Notes: generated from the sequence alone by a model not told the origin. A stretch of 19,043 nt of DNA from Pseudomonadota bacterium (GCA_023416195.1 JAEZID010000042.1:1-19043); one strand, 5' to 3'. Positions 6,504 to 14,214 are shown, counted from the first letter of the stretch. Program-made: numbers and translations.

Positions 6504-7154
6504 ATGAGCCAGTCACCGTTTCCACACCGGCTTCCGCCGGCCTCGGGCAGCGCCGCCAAGCGCCTTGTGGCGTTTCTGCACGGCGTGGGCAGCAGCGGGG
6601 ACGACCTGGAACCGCTTGCCCGCCTGTGGCAGGCGGCGTTGCCCGATGCCGCCATGACGTTCCCGGACGGCCCGGAACCGTTCGACCTCGCCCCCCAAGG
6701 ACGGCAGTGGTTCAGCGTCGACGGCGTCACCCCGGCGAACCGGCCGCAACGCGTGGCCGAGGCCGCTCCCGCCTTCGACCGCGTGCTCGACGAGGAGCTG
6801 AGCTGGGCCGGCGTCGGGCCGGATGCGCTGATTCTCGTCGGCTTCTCGCAGGGTTCGATCATGTCCCTCGACGCCGTTCTGACGGGCCGCTGGAAACCGT
6901 TGGCGGTGGTGGCCTACGCCGGACGGCTGTCCGGGCGTCCGGTGTCGGACAACGCCGCGACCGGCACGCGCGTGCTTCTGGTCCACGGCAGCGCCGACCC
7001 GGTCATCCCCGTCGCGGAGATGCAGACCGCCGTCCAGGCTCTGACCCAGGCGGGCATCGCGGTCGAGACACGGGTGGAGCCCGGCGTCGCCCACACCATC
7101 ACGCCGTCCGGGGCGCGGGCCGGTGCCGACTTCCTGCGGACGATCACCGGCTGA
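6504..7154 (+). CDS. Carboxylesterase/phospholipase-type alpha/beta hydrolase
   Basis: Protein of 216 residues, the usual size of the PF02230 carboxylesterase group (E. coli YpfH and bacterial esterases). Key parts are LHGVGSSGDD (25-34, oxyanion loop), GFSQGS (113-118, nucleophile S115), HGSADPVIP (161-169, acid D165) and GVAHTI (194-199, catalytic H197), so the triad is complete. It has no signal peptide and should hydrolyse short esters or similar substrates in the cytoplasm. The true substrate is not readable. The ATG at 6504 is preceded by GAAGGGAAGG. The frame is open upstream to 6432, but that part has no family similarity. It follows the Cys-rich gene by 84 nt and may be co-transcribed. 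A small GGCGGC-TTG-GCCGCC hairpin (6434-6448) lies between them. Confidence 0.88.
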   Translation: MSQSPFPHRLPPASGSAAKRLVAFLHGVGSSGDDLEPLARLWQAALPDAAMTFPDGPEPFDLAPQGRQWFSVDGVTPANRPQRVAEAAPAFDRVLDEELSWAGVGPDALILVGFSQGSIMSLDAVLTGRWKPLAVVAYAGRLSGRPVSDNAATGTRVLLVHGSADPVIPVAEMQTAVQALTQAGIAVETRVEPGVAHTITPSGARAGADFLRTITG

Positions 7155-7207
7155 ACCGAAGGGCAGCGGCGGCGGGCGGCGGCGATCCGGCCCACCATCC
7201 CAAGGCC

Positions 7208-7321
7208 TCCGGATTTCTGGATCCCGCGTTTTCCGGGACACGGAAAACCAGCCCGTCGCCGTGCGAACGCCCGGTTCCTTTCCGCGCCTTTATCCGGAAT
7301 ATGCCTGGATTTTCCGGAAAA
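7208..7321. promoter_or_regulatory. Cluster of TTCCGG-type palindromes upstream of the HTH-TPR regulator
   Basis: The 223-bp gap holds a perfect 8-bp inverted repeat GTTTTCCG-GGACA-CGGAAAAC (7228-7248), a perfect 12-bp palindrome TTTTCCGGAAAA (7310-7321) and two further TCCGGA cores (7208-7213, and 7293-7298 within TATCCGGAATA). Repeated copies of one palindromic word before a DNA-binding-type gene suggest operators, possibly for autoregulation. No gene is visible in this stretch. Confidence 0.5.
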
Positions 7322-7377
7322 CCACCGTCATCCTTCCTCCACGAAAAGCGACCTTCCGCAGGCGGTGGAGGGCGATT

Positions 7378-8880
7378 TTGCAGGACAGAAAGCACATAGC
7401 GGCGGCCATCAGGGACTATCTCGCCCGCGAGCGGATGTCGCGGGAGCAGTTCGCCTTCAAGACGAGGCTCGGCAAGTCCACCATCGACAAGCTGCTGATC
7501 GGCCTCTACTCGGACCGGACCCTGGCCATCGTCGAGAGCCACACCAAACTGCCGCTCCGGTCGCCCGGCGGCCGGAACGGCAACACCCCGCCGGAACACA
7601 CCACGCTCAACCAGCCCACGCTCAACCAGCCCACGCTCAACCAGCCGTCCATCGCCGTCCTGCCTTTCGCCAACCTGGGCGGCGACACCGGGCAGGACCA
7701 TGTCGCCGACGGCCTCACCGAGGACATCATCACCGCGCTGGCCCGCCTGCGCTGGCTGGTGGTCATCGCCCGCAACTCCACCTTCGTCTACAAGGGCCGG
7801 GCCGCCGATGTCCGTCAGGTCGCCCGCGATCTGGGCGTTCGCTACGTGCTGGAGGGCAGCGTCCGCACGGCGGGCTCGCGCATCCGCATCACCGGCCAGC
7901 TGATCGGCGCGGAAACCGGACAGCACATCTGGGCCGAACGGTACGACCGCGACGCCCAGGACATCTTCGCCGTGCAGGACGACATCACCGAACGCGTGGT
8001 CGCGGCGGTGGAACCGTGCCTCTACGCCGAAGAGGACATCCGCGCCTCCGGCGAGCCGCCGGACGGCGTCGGCGCCTGGGGCCTCGCCGTCCGGGCGCTG
8101 GGCCTGCTCAGCAGGGTGGACGAGCGCCGGAACGCGGAAGCGCAGGACCTCCTGCGTCGGGCCACGACCCTGGAACCGGGCCACGCCCGCGCCCACGCCC
8201 TGCTTGGCTGGGCGGTCTGGTGGGCGGCCTGCGGCTGTTGGAACCCGGATTGGCACGGCGGGCTGCGCCAAGCGGCCGGGCATGCCCAAGACGCCCTGTC
8301 CTTCGACCCGGCCGACCCTTGGGCGCGCATGGTTTCCGGCCTCTGTCACAGCAGCATGGGGCTGCACGGTCGGGCGCTGGTGGATCTGCGCACCGCGCTG
8401 GATCTCAACCCCAGCTTCGCGCTGGGCCACACGGCGCTGGGCTGGGCGCTGCTGCGCGCCGGGCGGTTCGACGAGGCGGTGGCCGAGACGGGGCACGCCC
8501 TGCGCATAAGCCCGCGCGACCGCTTCGCCGGCTTCTACTCCTCCATCCACGGGCTGGCGCTGCTGGGGTCGCGGCGGTTCGAGGAGGCGCTTCCCTTCCT
8601 GCGCTCGTCCGTCGCCGCCTTCGCCGGCCATGCCGCGCATTACGACAGCCTGATCAGCTGCTGCGGACATCTGGGCCTGCTGGAGGAAGCGCAGGAGTTC
8701 ATCGCAACCCGCAACCGGATCGGCCCCGCGCTGTGCCTCGGCGTGCTGCGCCAGAATCTCGCCCGCTTCGCCCATCGCGACGTGTTCCTGGACGGGCTGA
8801 GAAAGGCCGGCGTGCCCGAGCGGCCCCGGCAAGTTCTGGAAAATTCCGGCAAGGGCGGCGGAAAAACCGGAAACACATAG
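7378..8880 (+). CDS. HTH + FlgO/TolB-like + TPR regulatory protein
   Basis: I place the start at TTG 7378 because GGAGGG (7367-7372) lies 5 nt upstream. The alternative ATG at 7123 would overlap the esterase gene and add 85 residues of compositionally odd sequence. The resulting protein has 500 residues. Residues 4-58 resemble a helix-turn-helix (SREQFAFKTRLGKSTIDKLL). Residues 76-90 are a TLNQP repeat linker. Residues 91-200 are a FlgO/TolB-like domain (SIAVLPFANLGGD, YVLEGSVR, GQHIWAERYDR). Residues 230-450 are TPR-like helices. In rhizobia and relatives this TolB-TPR pair often follows an adenylate-cyclase or OmpR-type DNA-binding domain. Here a short HTH replaces it, with no transmembrane segment. 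Target genes are unknown. The cytochrome gene 80 nt downstream may share its transcript. Confidence 0.8.
   Translation: MQDRKHIAAAIRDYLARERMSREQFAFKTRLGKSTIDKLLIGLYSDRTLAIVESHTKLPLRSPGGRNGNTPPEHTTLNQPTLNQPTLNQPSIAVLPFANLGGDTGQDHVADGLTEDIITALARLRWLVVIARNSTFVYKGRAADVRQVARDLGVRYVLEGSVRTAGSRIRITGQLIGAETGQHIWAERYDRDAQDIFAVQDDITERVVAAVEPCLYAEEDIRASGEPPDGVGAWGLAVRALGLLSRVDERRNAEAQDLLRRATTLEPGHARAHALLGWAVWWAACGCWNPDWHGGLRQAAGHAQDALSFDPADPWARMVSGLCHSSMGLHGRALVDLRTALDLNPSFALGHTALGWALLRAGRFDEAVAETGHALRISPRDRFAGFYSSIHGLALLGSRRFEEALPFLRSSVAAFAGHAAHYDSLISCCGHLGLLEEAQEFIATRNRIGPALCLGVLRQNLARFAHRDVFLDGLRKAGVPERPRQVLENSGKGGGKTGNT
7603..7647. repeat. 15-bp coding minisatellite, three copies
   Basis: ACGCTCAACCAGCCC is repeated three times in tandem (7603-7617, 7618-7632 and 7633-7647, the last with one final-base change). 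It encodes TLNQP three times in the linker between the HTH and the FlgO/TolB-like domain. The unit is a multiple of three, so copy number can change linker length without shifting the frame. Confidence 0.9.
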
Positions 8881-8889
8881 TCGGAACGT

Positions 8890-8927
8890 CCCACGGCTCC
8901 CGAAAGCCCCCACGGCTCCCGAAAGCC
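8890..8927. repeat. 19-bp perfect tandem duplication
   Basis: CCCACGGCTCCCGAAAGCC occurs twice back to back (8890-8908 and 8909-8927) in the 80-bp gap between the regulator stop codon and the cytochrome start. No dyad symmetry or coding role is evident. Confidence 0.9.
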
Positions 8928-8960
8928 AAGGCCCCGTCCCCAATCCGGAGAGGATGTTCC

Positions 8961-9461
8961 ATGCGCATCTCCATGGTCGTCGGCGCCAGCGCCGCCGCGT
9001 CTTTGCTGACCGCCCTCGCCACCCCGGCGTCCGCCGACGGGCATGTGAAACGCGGGGAGTATCTCGCCACCATCATGGACTGCACCGGCTGCCACACCCC
9101 CGGCGCAATGACCGGCCAACCGGATATGCAGCGCTTCCTCGGCGGCTCGACCGTGGGTTTCCAGATTCCGGGCCTCGGCACCTTCTACCCGCCGAACCTG
9201 ACCCCGGACACGACGACGGGCCTGGGCGGCTGGAGCGAGGCCGACATCGTCCGGGCCGTGCGCACCGGCGTCCGGCCGGACGGGCGGGTTCTGGCCCCGG
9301 TCATGCCCTACCACAGCTACGGCAAGCTCACCGACGCAGACGCGCAGGCGCTGGCCGCTTATCTCAAGTCCATCACGCCGGTTCAGCACGCGACCCCGGT
9401 GCTCGCCGGTCCGTCGGAGACGCCCACGGCCCCGTTCCTTGCCGTGACCATGCCCAGATGA
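8961..9461 (+). CDS. Secreted monohaem c-type cytochrome
   Basis: Precursor of 166 residues. A Sec signal peptide (residues 1-25, ending ATPASA) is followed by a class I cytochrome c domain. CTGCH (41-45) supplies two thioether Cys and the proximal His, and M115 in VMPY is the likely distal haem ligand. The segments FYPPNLTPDTTTGLGGWSEADIVRAVRTGV and MPYHSYGKLTDADAQALAAYLKS are characteristic of the small cytochromes and cytochrome domains that serve periplasmic dehydrogenases such as alcohol or gluconate dehydrogenase. It would carry electrons in the periplasm. The donor enzyme is not encoded here. GGAGAGG (8947-8953), 7 nt upstream, supports the start. Confidence 0.92.
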   Translation: MRISMVVGASAAASLLTALATPASADGHVKRGEYLATIMDCTGCHTPGAMTGQPDMQRFLGGSTVGFQIPGLGTFYPPNLTPDTTTGLGGWSEADIVRAVRTGVRPDGRVLAPVMPYHSYGKLTDADAQALAAYLKSITPVQHATPVLAGPSETPTAPFLAVTMPR

Positions 9462-9693
9462 CCTGTAAATTGCTTTCCATCAGCATGATTTCGCAAGGAT
9501 CCGCTCACACCCAACACGCAAACTCGCCGAATTTCCTATTCCTTTTGTCGGATCCGAAAAATCCAGAGACGAACATGGTGGAAAACACCGCACCCGCATA
9601 GATCGCTTCTCTTCCCGAAAGTCGGTGTTCAGAATTCGACATTATCGTGCCATCCTTTCGGATAGTGCCGGCCGAAGGATCGGGTACGCGCAA
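9462..9693. other. A/T-richer intergenic stretch before the TRAP binding-protein gene
   Basis: Clearly less GC-rich than its surroundings, this 232-bp stretch probably holds the promoter of the next operon, but I could not settle on a -35/-10 pair. GGATCCG occurs at 9497-9503 and 9550-9556, the second inside the palindrome CGGATCCG (9549-9556). A bulged hairpin sits at its right end. No convincing gene is present. Confidence 0.5.
9652..9680 (+). promoter_or_regulatory. Hairpin that could mask the ribosome-binding site of the TRAP binding-protein gene
   Basis: ATCCTTTCGG (9652-9661) pairs with CCGAAGGAT (9672-9680) over 9 bp with one bulged T and a 10-nt loop. The 3' arm contains AAGGA (9675-9679), the only Shine-Dalgarno-like sequence before the ATG at 9694. 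If that ATG is used, folding would hide the ribosome-binding site. Confidence 0.35.
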
Positions 9694-10761
9694 ATGCGCT
9701 TTCTTTTGCATACATTTTTGATGATCGTTCCGGCCTTTGTCCTGGCCGGCTGGACACCGGGAGCTCGCGCGAACGGGGACGAGCTTCCGGAAACGAAGCT
9801 GCGGATCGTCGGCAGTCTGGCCGGCATCAACCTGTACAACCGCCTTGAGGCCCCGTTCTGGACGCAGCGCATCGCGCGGGCGTCCGGCGGCCGGGTGACC
9901 GCCGAGATCTCCGCCTTTGACCAGAGCGGCATCCGGGGGCAGGAGATGCTGCGGCTGCTGAACCTGGGCGTCATCCAGTTCGGCACCGTGCTGCTGAGCC
10001 TCGCGACCGAGGATCCGGAGCTGAACGCCATGGATCTGCCGCTGGTCAGCCCGGATTTCGCCTCCCTGCGCAAGGCCGTCGCCGCCTACCGGCCGGAGGT
10101 CCGCCGCTTCCTGCGCGACCGCTACGGGCTGGAACTGCTGGCGATCTACAGCTACCCCGCGCAGGTCATCTATTGCCGCCAGCCGTTTCGGGGGTTGGAC
10201 GACCTGAAGACCCGGCGGATCCGCACCTCCGGCGTCGCGCAGGCGGAACTGGTCGAGGCGCTGGGCGCGATCCCCGTCGTCATCCCCTTCGCGGAGGTGG
10301 TCACCGCCGTCCAGCGCAACGTCGTCGATTGCGCCATCACCGGCACCATGTCCGGGAACAGCATCGGCCTGCACGACGTGACGACCCATGTGCACGAGAT
10401 GGCCATCAACTGGGGCGTGTCGATTTTCGCCGCCAACGGCTGGGCCTGGCAGGCGCTGCCCCCGCCGGTGCGCGCCTTTCTCCAAAAGGAAATCGCCGGG
10501 CTGGAGGCGGAGGTCTGGGGCGTCGCCGAGCGGGAAACCGGGGAAGGGCTGGTGTGCAACGCCGGACAGCCCGGCTGCGTCAACGGGCGCCGTGGACGGA
10601 TGACGCGCGTTCCGCTGTCGCCGCAGGACGCCGGTCGGCTGCGCTCCCTGGTCGCGACGGCGATCCTGCCCGGTTGGCTGGCGCGCTGCGGCAACGCCTG
10701 CGCCCAAGCCTGGAACGGCAGCGTCGGCCCCCTCCTCTCCATCCCCGCACCGCGCGAGTAG
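9694..10761 (+). CDS. TRAP-type (DctP-family) periplasmic solute-binding protein
   Basis: Precursor of 355 residues. MRFLLHTFLMIVPAFVLAGW...ARA is a good Sec signal peptide (about 1-26) and decides the ATG at 9694. A GTG at 9625 would put 23 polar residues ahead of it. The mature part has the DctP fold pattern: GGRVTAEIS (65-73), GVIQFGTVLLS (92-102), GLDDLKTRRIRTSG (167-180, with R177 in the place of the carboxylate-binding Arg) and PFAEVVTAVQRNVVDCAITG (198-217). Ligands of the family are mostly organic acids. The C-terminal part has four Cys (in VCNAGQPGCVNG and ARCGNACAQAW) that may form disulphides. No DctQ or DctM membrane genes are present. The gene ends 6 nt before a histidine kinase, so the pair may sense rather than import. 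Confidence 0.85.
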   Translation: MRFLLHTFLMIVPAFVLAGWTPGARANGDELPETKLRIVGSLAGINLYNRLEAPFWTQRIARASGGRVTAEISAFDQSGIRGQEMLRLLNLGVIQFGTVLLSLATEDPELNAMDLPLVSPDFASLRKAVAAYRPEVRRFLRDRYGLELLAIYSYPAQVIYCRQPFRGLDDLKTRRIRTSGVAQAELVEALGAIPVVIPFAEVVTAVQRNVVDCAITGTMSGNSIGLHDVTTHVHEMAINWGVSIFAANGWAWQALPPPVRAFLQKEIAGLEAEVWGVAERETGEGLVCNAGQPGCVNGRRGRMTRVPLSPQDAGRLRSLVATAILPGWLARCGNACAQAWNGSVGPLLSIPAPRE

Positions 10762-10767
10762 GCCACC

Positions 10768-12933
10768 ATGCAACGATCACGATCCGTGGTGGTCATCGCG
10801 CTCGCCACCGCGTTCCTGCTGGCGCTCCAGGCGGGGGCGACCTGGCTGCTGATCGGGCGGGGTCATACCAACGCCCTGGCGGCGGCCGGCCAGTCGGTGA
10901 CGCGGGCGCTGGGCGGGGCGGCGGCGAACGTCAACCGGGGCCTGCTCCAGGTCGATGCGCTGCTGGCCGGTCTGGACACGCTGGTCACCCTGCCCGGCGC
11001 GGACGCCGAACCGAACGGCGGCGGGCAAACCGGTGATGGGCAAACCGGCGGCGGGCGGCATAGCGATGGACCGACCGCCAACCGCAGCCTGCGCACCCTG
11101 TCGGACCAGAGCTTTCTGGTGCGCGAGATGATGGTGGTGGCGACCGACGGCCGGGTGCTGGCGTCCGGGCTGGAAGCGACGCGGCAGCCGCCGCCCACGC
11201 AGGACCTGATCCGCGCGGCGCAGGAGCCGGCCCGGCGCGGCGTTCTGGTGATCGGCACGCCGATGCGCAACCGGCACACCGGCGAATGGTCGCTTTACGC
11301 CGCCCGGCTGGTCACCATGCAGGGAACGCCGGTCGTCGCGATGGCGGAACTGCCCCTGGCGAATCTCGCCCGGCTGGCGCTGCCCGAGGCGTCGGTCCCC
11401 GGCCTTCACGTCTCGCTGGAACGGACGGACGGGCGGCTGCTGGTGAGCAACCCGCACGACGCGGTGCGGATCGGCCAGGTTCTGGCACCGGCCACCGGCA
11501 CGCTGGCGTTGAACGGGACCTGGGCGCTGGTGCCGGACCGGTTCGGATCCGGCCGGTCCGATTTGGGCCGCTCCGATTCGGGCCGGGTCATCGCAGCGGC
11601 GATGCCGGCGCTGTACGACGGCCTGCTTCTGGTCGCGCAGATCGAGGAGGACGTGGCGCTGTCCGCCTGGCGCGAGACCCGCCGAGCGATCCTGACCGTG
11701 TCCGGCGGCATCGCCTTCGGCCTGACCCTCGCCGCGACGGCGGGCGTGCTGTACCTGCGCGGGCGGGAGCGGGCGGCGGCGGAACTCCGCTGGTCCAAGC
11801 ACCTGCTGGATCAGGCGCTGGATTCCATGAGCGAGGGCTTCGTCGTCTACGACGCCAACCGCCGGCTGGTGGTGGCGAACCGGCGCTATCTGGAGATTTT
11901 CCCCCATCTGCGCGATCTGATGCTTCCCGGCATACCGTTCGAGCGGGTGGCCGAGCGCGCGTCCTTGGTCCTCCTGCCGCACGGGACGGAGGCGGAGCGG
12001 CGGGCCTGGACGGCGTGGCGCCTGCGCGCGCACGAGGCGGCGGTGCCGTTCGAGCAGGCGCTGCCCGACGGCCGGATCGTGCAGAGCACCCAGGCCAAAA
12101 TGCCGGACGGCGGCTTCGTCAGCGTGCACCGCGACGTGACGGCGGCCAAGCAGGCGGAGGCGGAGATGGCTGCCGCCAAGGACGCCGCCGAACGCGCCAA
12201 CCGCATAAAGTCCGAATTCCTGTCGAACATGAGCCACGAGCTGCGCACCCCGCTGAACGCCATCATCGGCTTCGCCCAGGTGCTGGAGGAGGACGGCGCC
12301 GCGACGGAGGCCGAGCGCGTCGAGTACGCCCGCGACATCCGGCTGAGCGGCGAGCATCTGCTGGCGATCATCAACGACGTGCTGGACATGTCGAAGCTGG
12401 AAGCCGGCGCGATGACTCTGCACGAATCGGAATGCGACCTCGGCCGGCTGGTTCTGCGCGCCGCCGGCATGCTGCGCGAACAGGCGCGGGCGGGCGGCGT
12501 GACGCTTCGGACGGCCGCGCCGGACGCGCCGCTGCGGGTGCGCGCCGACGAACGGCTGATCCGGCAGGTGGTGCTGAACCTCGTCTCCAACGCCGTGAAG
12601 TTCACCGACGGCGGCGGCCGGGTGTGCGTGACGGTCGGCGAGGACGCGGACGGGACCTTGCGGGTCGAGGTGACCGACACCGGCATGGGCGTGCCCGACG
12701 AGCATCTGCCGAGGATCTTCCAGCCCTTCTATCAGGTGGACAGCGCCGCCACGCGCAAGCGCGGCGGGACGGGGCTGGGGCTGCCGATCAGCTTGGCGAT
12801 CATGAAGATGCACCAGGGCTCGCTCGACATCGCCAGCGAGCCCGGCCGCGGAACCACCATCGTCGCCACCCTGCCGGCGGAACGGCGCCTGCCCGACGCC
12901 GCCCCCGCGCAACAGCGGACCGTCGTTGGATGA
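10768..12933 (+). CDS. Membrane PAS histidine kinase paired with a TRAP binding protein
   Basis: A 721-residue sensor kinase. Membrane segment 1 lies at about 7-29 and segment 2 at about 307-330, enclosing a periplasmic domain of about 275 residues that looks PDC/Cache-like at low confidence. Then come a PAS domain (344-460, SMSEGFVVYDANRRLVVANRRY), a short coiled coil (461-484) and HisKA with phospho-acceptor H490 (SNMSHELRTPLNAIIGF). The ATPase follows: N box LNLVSNAVKFTD (603-614), DTGMGVPD (637-644) and GGTGLGLPIS (666-675). No receiver domain or adjacent response regulator exists. Two low-complexity Gly/Asp/Arg runs (84-101 and 259-273) interrupt the periplasmic domain. The gene starts 6 nt after the TRAP protein gene. 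Its stop lies 6 nt from the convergent tyrS stop, with no terminator hairpin seen there. Confidence 0.92.
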   Translation: MQRSRSVVVIALATAFLLALQAGATWLLIGRGHTNALAAAGQSVTRALGGAAANVNRGLLQVDALLAGLDTLVTLPGADAEPNGGGQTGDGQTGGGRHSDGPTANRSLRTLSDQSFLVREMMVVATDGRVLASGLEATRQPPPTQDLIRAAQEPARRGVLVIGTPMRNRHTGEWSLYAARLVTMQGTPVVAMAELPLANLARLALPEASVPGLHVSLERTDGRLLVSNPHDAVRIGQVLAPATGTLALNGTWALVPDRFGSGRSDLGRSDSGRVIAAAMPALYDGLLLVAQIEEDVALSAWRETRRAILTVSGGIAFGLTLAATAGVLYLRGRERAAAELRWSKHLLDQALDSMSEGFVVYDANRRLVVANRRYLEIFPHLRDLMLPGIPFERVAERASLVLLPHGTEAERRAWTAWRLRAHEAAVPFEQALPDGRIVQSTQAKMPDGGFVSVHRDVTAAKQAEAEMAAAKDAAERANRIKSEFLSNMSHELRTPLNAIIGFAQVLEEDGAATEAERVEYARDIRLSGEHLLAIINDVLDMSKLEAGAMTLHESECDLGRLVLRAAGMLREQARAGGVTLRTAAPDAPLRVRADERLIRQVVLNLVSNAVKFTDGGGRVCVTVGEDADGTLRVEVTDTGMGVPDEHLPRIFQPFYQVDSAATRKRGGTGLGLPISLAIMKMHQGSLDIASEPGRGTTIVATLPAERRLPDAAPAQQRTVVG

Positions 12934-12939
12934 AGACCG

Positions 12940-14214
12940 TCAGCGGCAGCGGACGAGCGCGTGCCGCTTGCGCCCGGCCGACAGCCGGACCCGCCCCTCG
13001 CCGTCCAGATCGGCGGCGGTGACCAAGGCCGCCTCGTCGGTGGCGACGGTTCCGTTGACCCGCGCCCCGGCGTCGCGGATCAGGCGCCTCGCGGCCCCCT
13101 TGGACTCGGCAAGCCCCGCCTCCACAAGCAGATCGACAAGGCGCAGGCCGGTTTCCAGATCGGCGCGCGGCACGGTCACGCTGTTCAGGCCGTCGCCGAA
13201 CGCGCCGTCCTCGAACGTGCGGCGGGCGGTCTCCTCCGCCTGGGCCGCCGCCTCGGCGCCGTGGCACAGGCGGGTGGCCTCGGTCGCCAGGATCTTCTTC
13301 GCTTCGTTGATCCCGGCGCCCTCCAGGGCTTCCAGGCGGGCGATCTCTTCCAGGGGCAGTTCGGTGAACAGCCGCAGGAAGCGGCCGACGTCGGCGTCCT
13401 CGCTGTTGCGCCAGAACTGCCAGAAGTCCCAGGGGCTGAGCCGGTCGGCGTTGAGCCAGACGGCACCCGACGCGGTCTTGCCCATCTTGGCGCCCGACGC
13501 GGTGGTCAGCAGCGCGGTGGTCAGGCCGAACAGGTCCCGCCCCTCTATCCGGCGGCCGAGTTCGATGCCGTTGACGATGTTGCCCCACTGGTCCGACCCG
13601 CCCATCTGCAACCGGCAGCCGAAGCGCCGCGCCAGCTCCACGAAGTCGAATGCCTGGAGGATCATGTAGTTGAATTCCAGGAAGGTCAGCGGCTGCTCGC
13701 GCTCCAGCCGCAGCTTCACGCTGTCGAAGCTCAGCATGCGGTTGACGGTGAAGTGCCGGCCGACGTCGCGCAGCAGCGGGATATAGCGCAGTTCATCCAG
13801 CCAGTCGGCGTTGTTGACCATCACCGCGTCGGTCGGGCCATCCCCGAAGGTCAGGTACTTGGCGAAGACCTGCCGGATGCCGGCCATGTTGGCGGCGATC
13901 TGCGCGTCGTCCAGCATCGGGCGGCTGGTGTCGCGGAAGCTCGGGTCGCCGATCCGTGTGGTGCCGCCGCCGATCAGCACGATGGGCTTGTGCCCGCAGC
14001 GCTGGAGCCAGCGCAGCGTCATGATCGACATCAGATGCCCGACGTGCAGGCTGTCCGCCGTCGCGTCGAAACCGATGTAGGCGGGGACCACGCCCTGCTC
14101 CAGGGCGGCGTCCAGCGCGGCGGTGTCGCTGCACTGGTTCAGGAAGCCGCGCTCGGTCAGCGTCCGCAGGAAGGCGGAGCGGGGAAGGTCGGACGTGGTC
14201 GAAAGGGATGCCAT
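12940..14214 (-). CDS. tyrS: Tyrosyl-tRNA synthetase
   Basis: Class I synthetase of 424 residues that charges tRNA-Tyr. It has AYIGFDATADSLHVGH with the HIGH-type HVGH at 57-60, tyrosine-pocket segments IGGGTTRIGDPS (81-92) and QMGGSDQWGNI (203-213), and a KMSKS-type loop KMGKT (243-247). A C-terminal S4 RNA-binding domain spans about 356-420. The KMGKT and QMGGSDQWGN variants are common in the bacterial TyrRS type. The frame is open to 14295, but the ATG at 14214 has TGGAG about 10 nt upstream and the longer version would translate the leader hairpin. The 212-nt 5' region holds a promoter candidate, a Tyr-Tyr leader ORF and a strong hairpin (listed separately), suggesting tyrosine-responsive attenuation. 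Confidence 0.97.
   Translation of the reverse strand: MASLSTTSDLPRSAFLRTLTERGFLNQCSDTAALDAALEQGVVPAYIGFDATADSLHVGHLMSIMTLRWLQRCGHKPIVLIGGGTTRIGDPSFRDTSRPMLDDAQIAANMAGIRQVFAKYLTFGDGPTDAVMVNNADWLDELRYIPLLRDVGRHFTVNRMLSFDSVKLRLEREQPLTFLEFNYMILQAFDFVELARRFGCRLQMGGSDQWGNIVNGIELGRRIEGRDLFGLTTALLTTASGAKMGKTASGAVWLNADRLSPWDFWQFWRNSEDADVGRFLRLFTELPLEEIARLEALEGAGINEAKKILATEATRLCHGAEAAAQAEETARRTFEDGAFGDGLNSVTVPRADLETGLRLVDLLVEAGLAESKGAARRLIRDAGARVNGTVATDEAALVTAADLDGEGRVRLSAGRKRHALVRCR

Noticed and set aside
7123..7377. Upstream extension of the HTH-TPR protein to ATG 7123
   Set aside because: It would overlap the esterase end and translate the palindrome cluster. GGAGGG placed 5 nt before TTG 7378 is a better start.
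7144..8943. Minus-strand open frame of about 600 codons opposite the HTH-TPR gene
   Set aside because: It covers the palindrome region and the gene, has shadow-type composition, no domain and no ribosome-binding site.
9549..9556. CGGATCCG palindrome as an operator
   Set aside because: Eight bases with a common 6-bp core, and only loosely repeated nearby. Too little to claim a site.
9485..9601. Short plus-strand ORF (38 codons) in the A/T-richer gap
   Set aside because: No Shine-Dalgarno and no recognisable sequence. It lies in a stretch likely to be a promoter region.
9505..10773. Minus-strand open frame opposite the TRAP binding protein
   Set aside because: The plus strand has a signal peptide and DctP motifs; the antisense frame has no family features.
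10777..12912. Long minus-strand open frame (711 codons) opposite the histidine kinase
   Set aside because: The plus strand encodes a complete kinase with all motifs. The antisense frame is rich in Arg, Gln, His and Gly with no recognisable domain, typical of GC-rich shadow frames.
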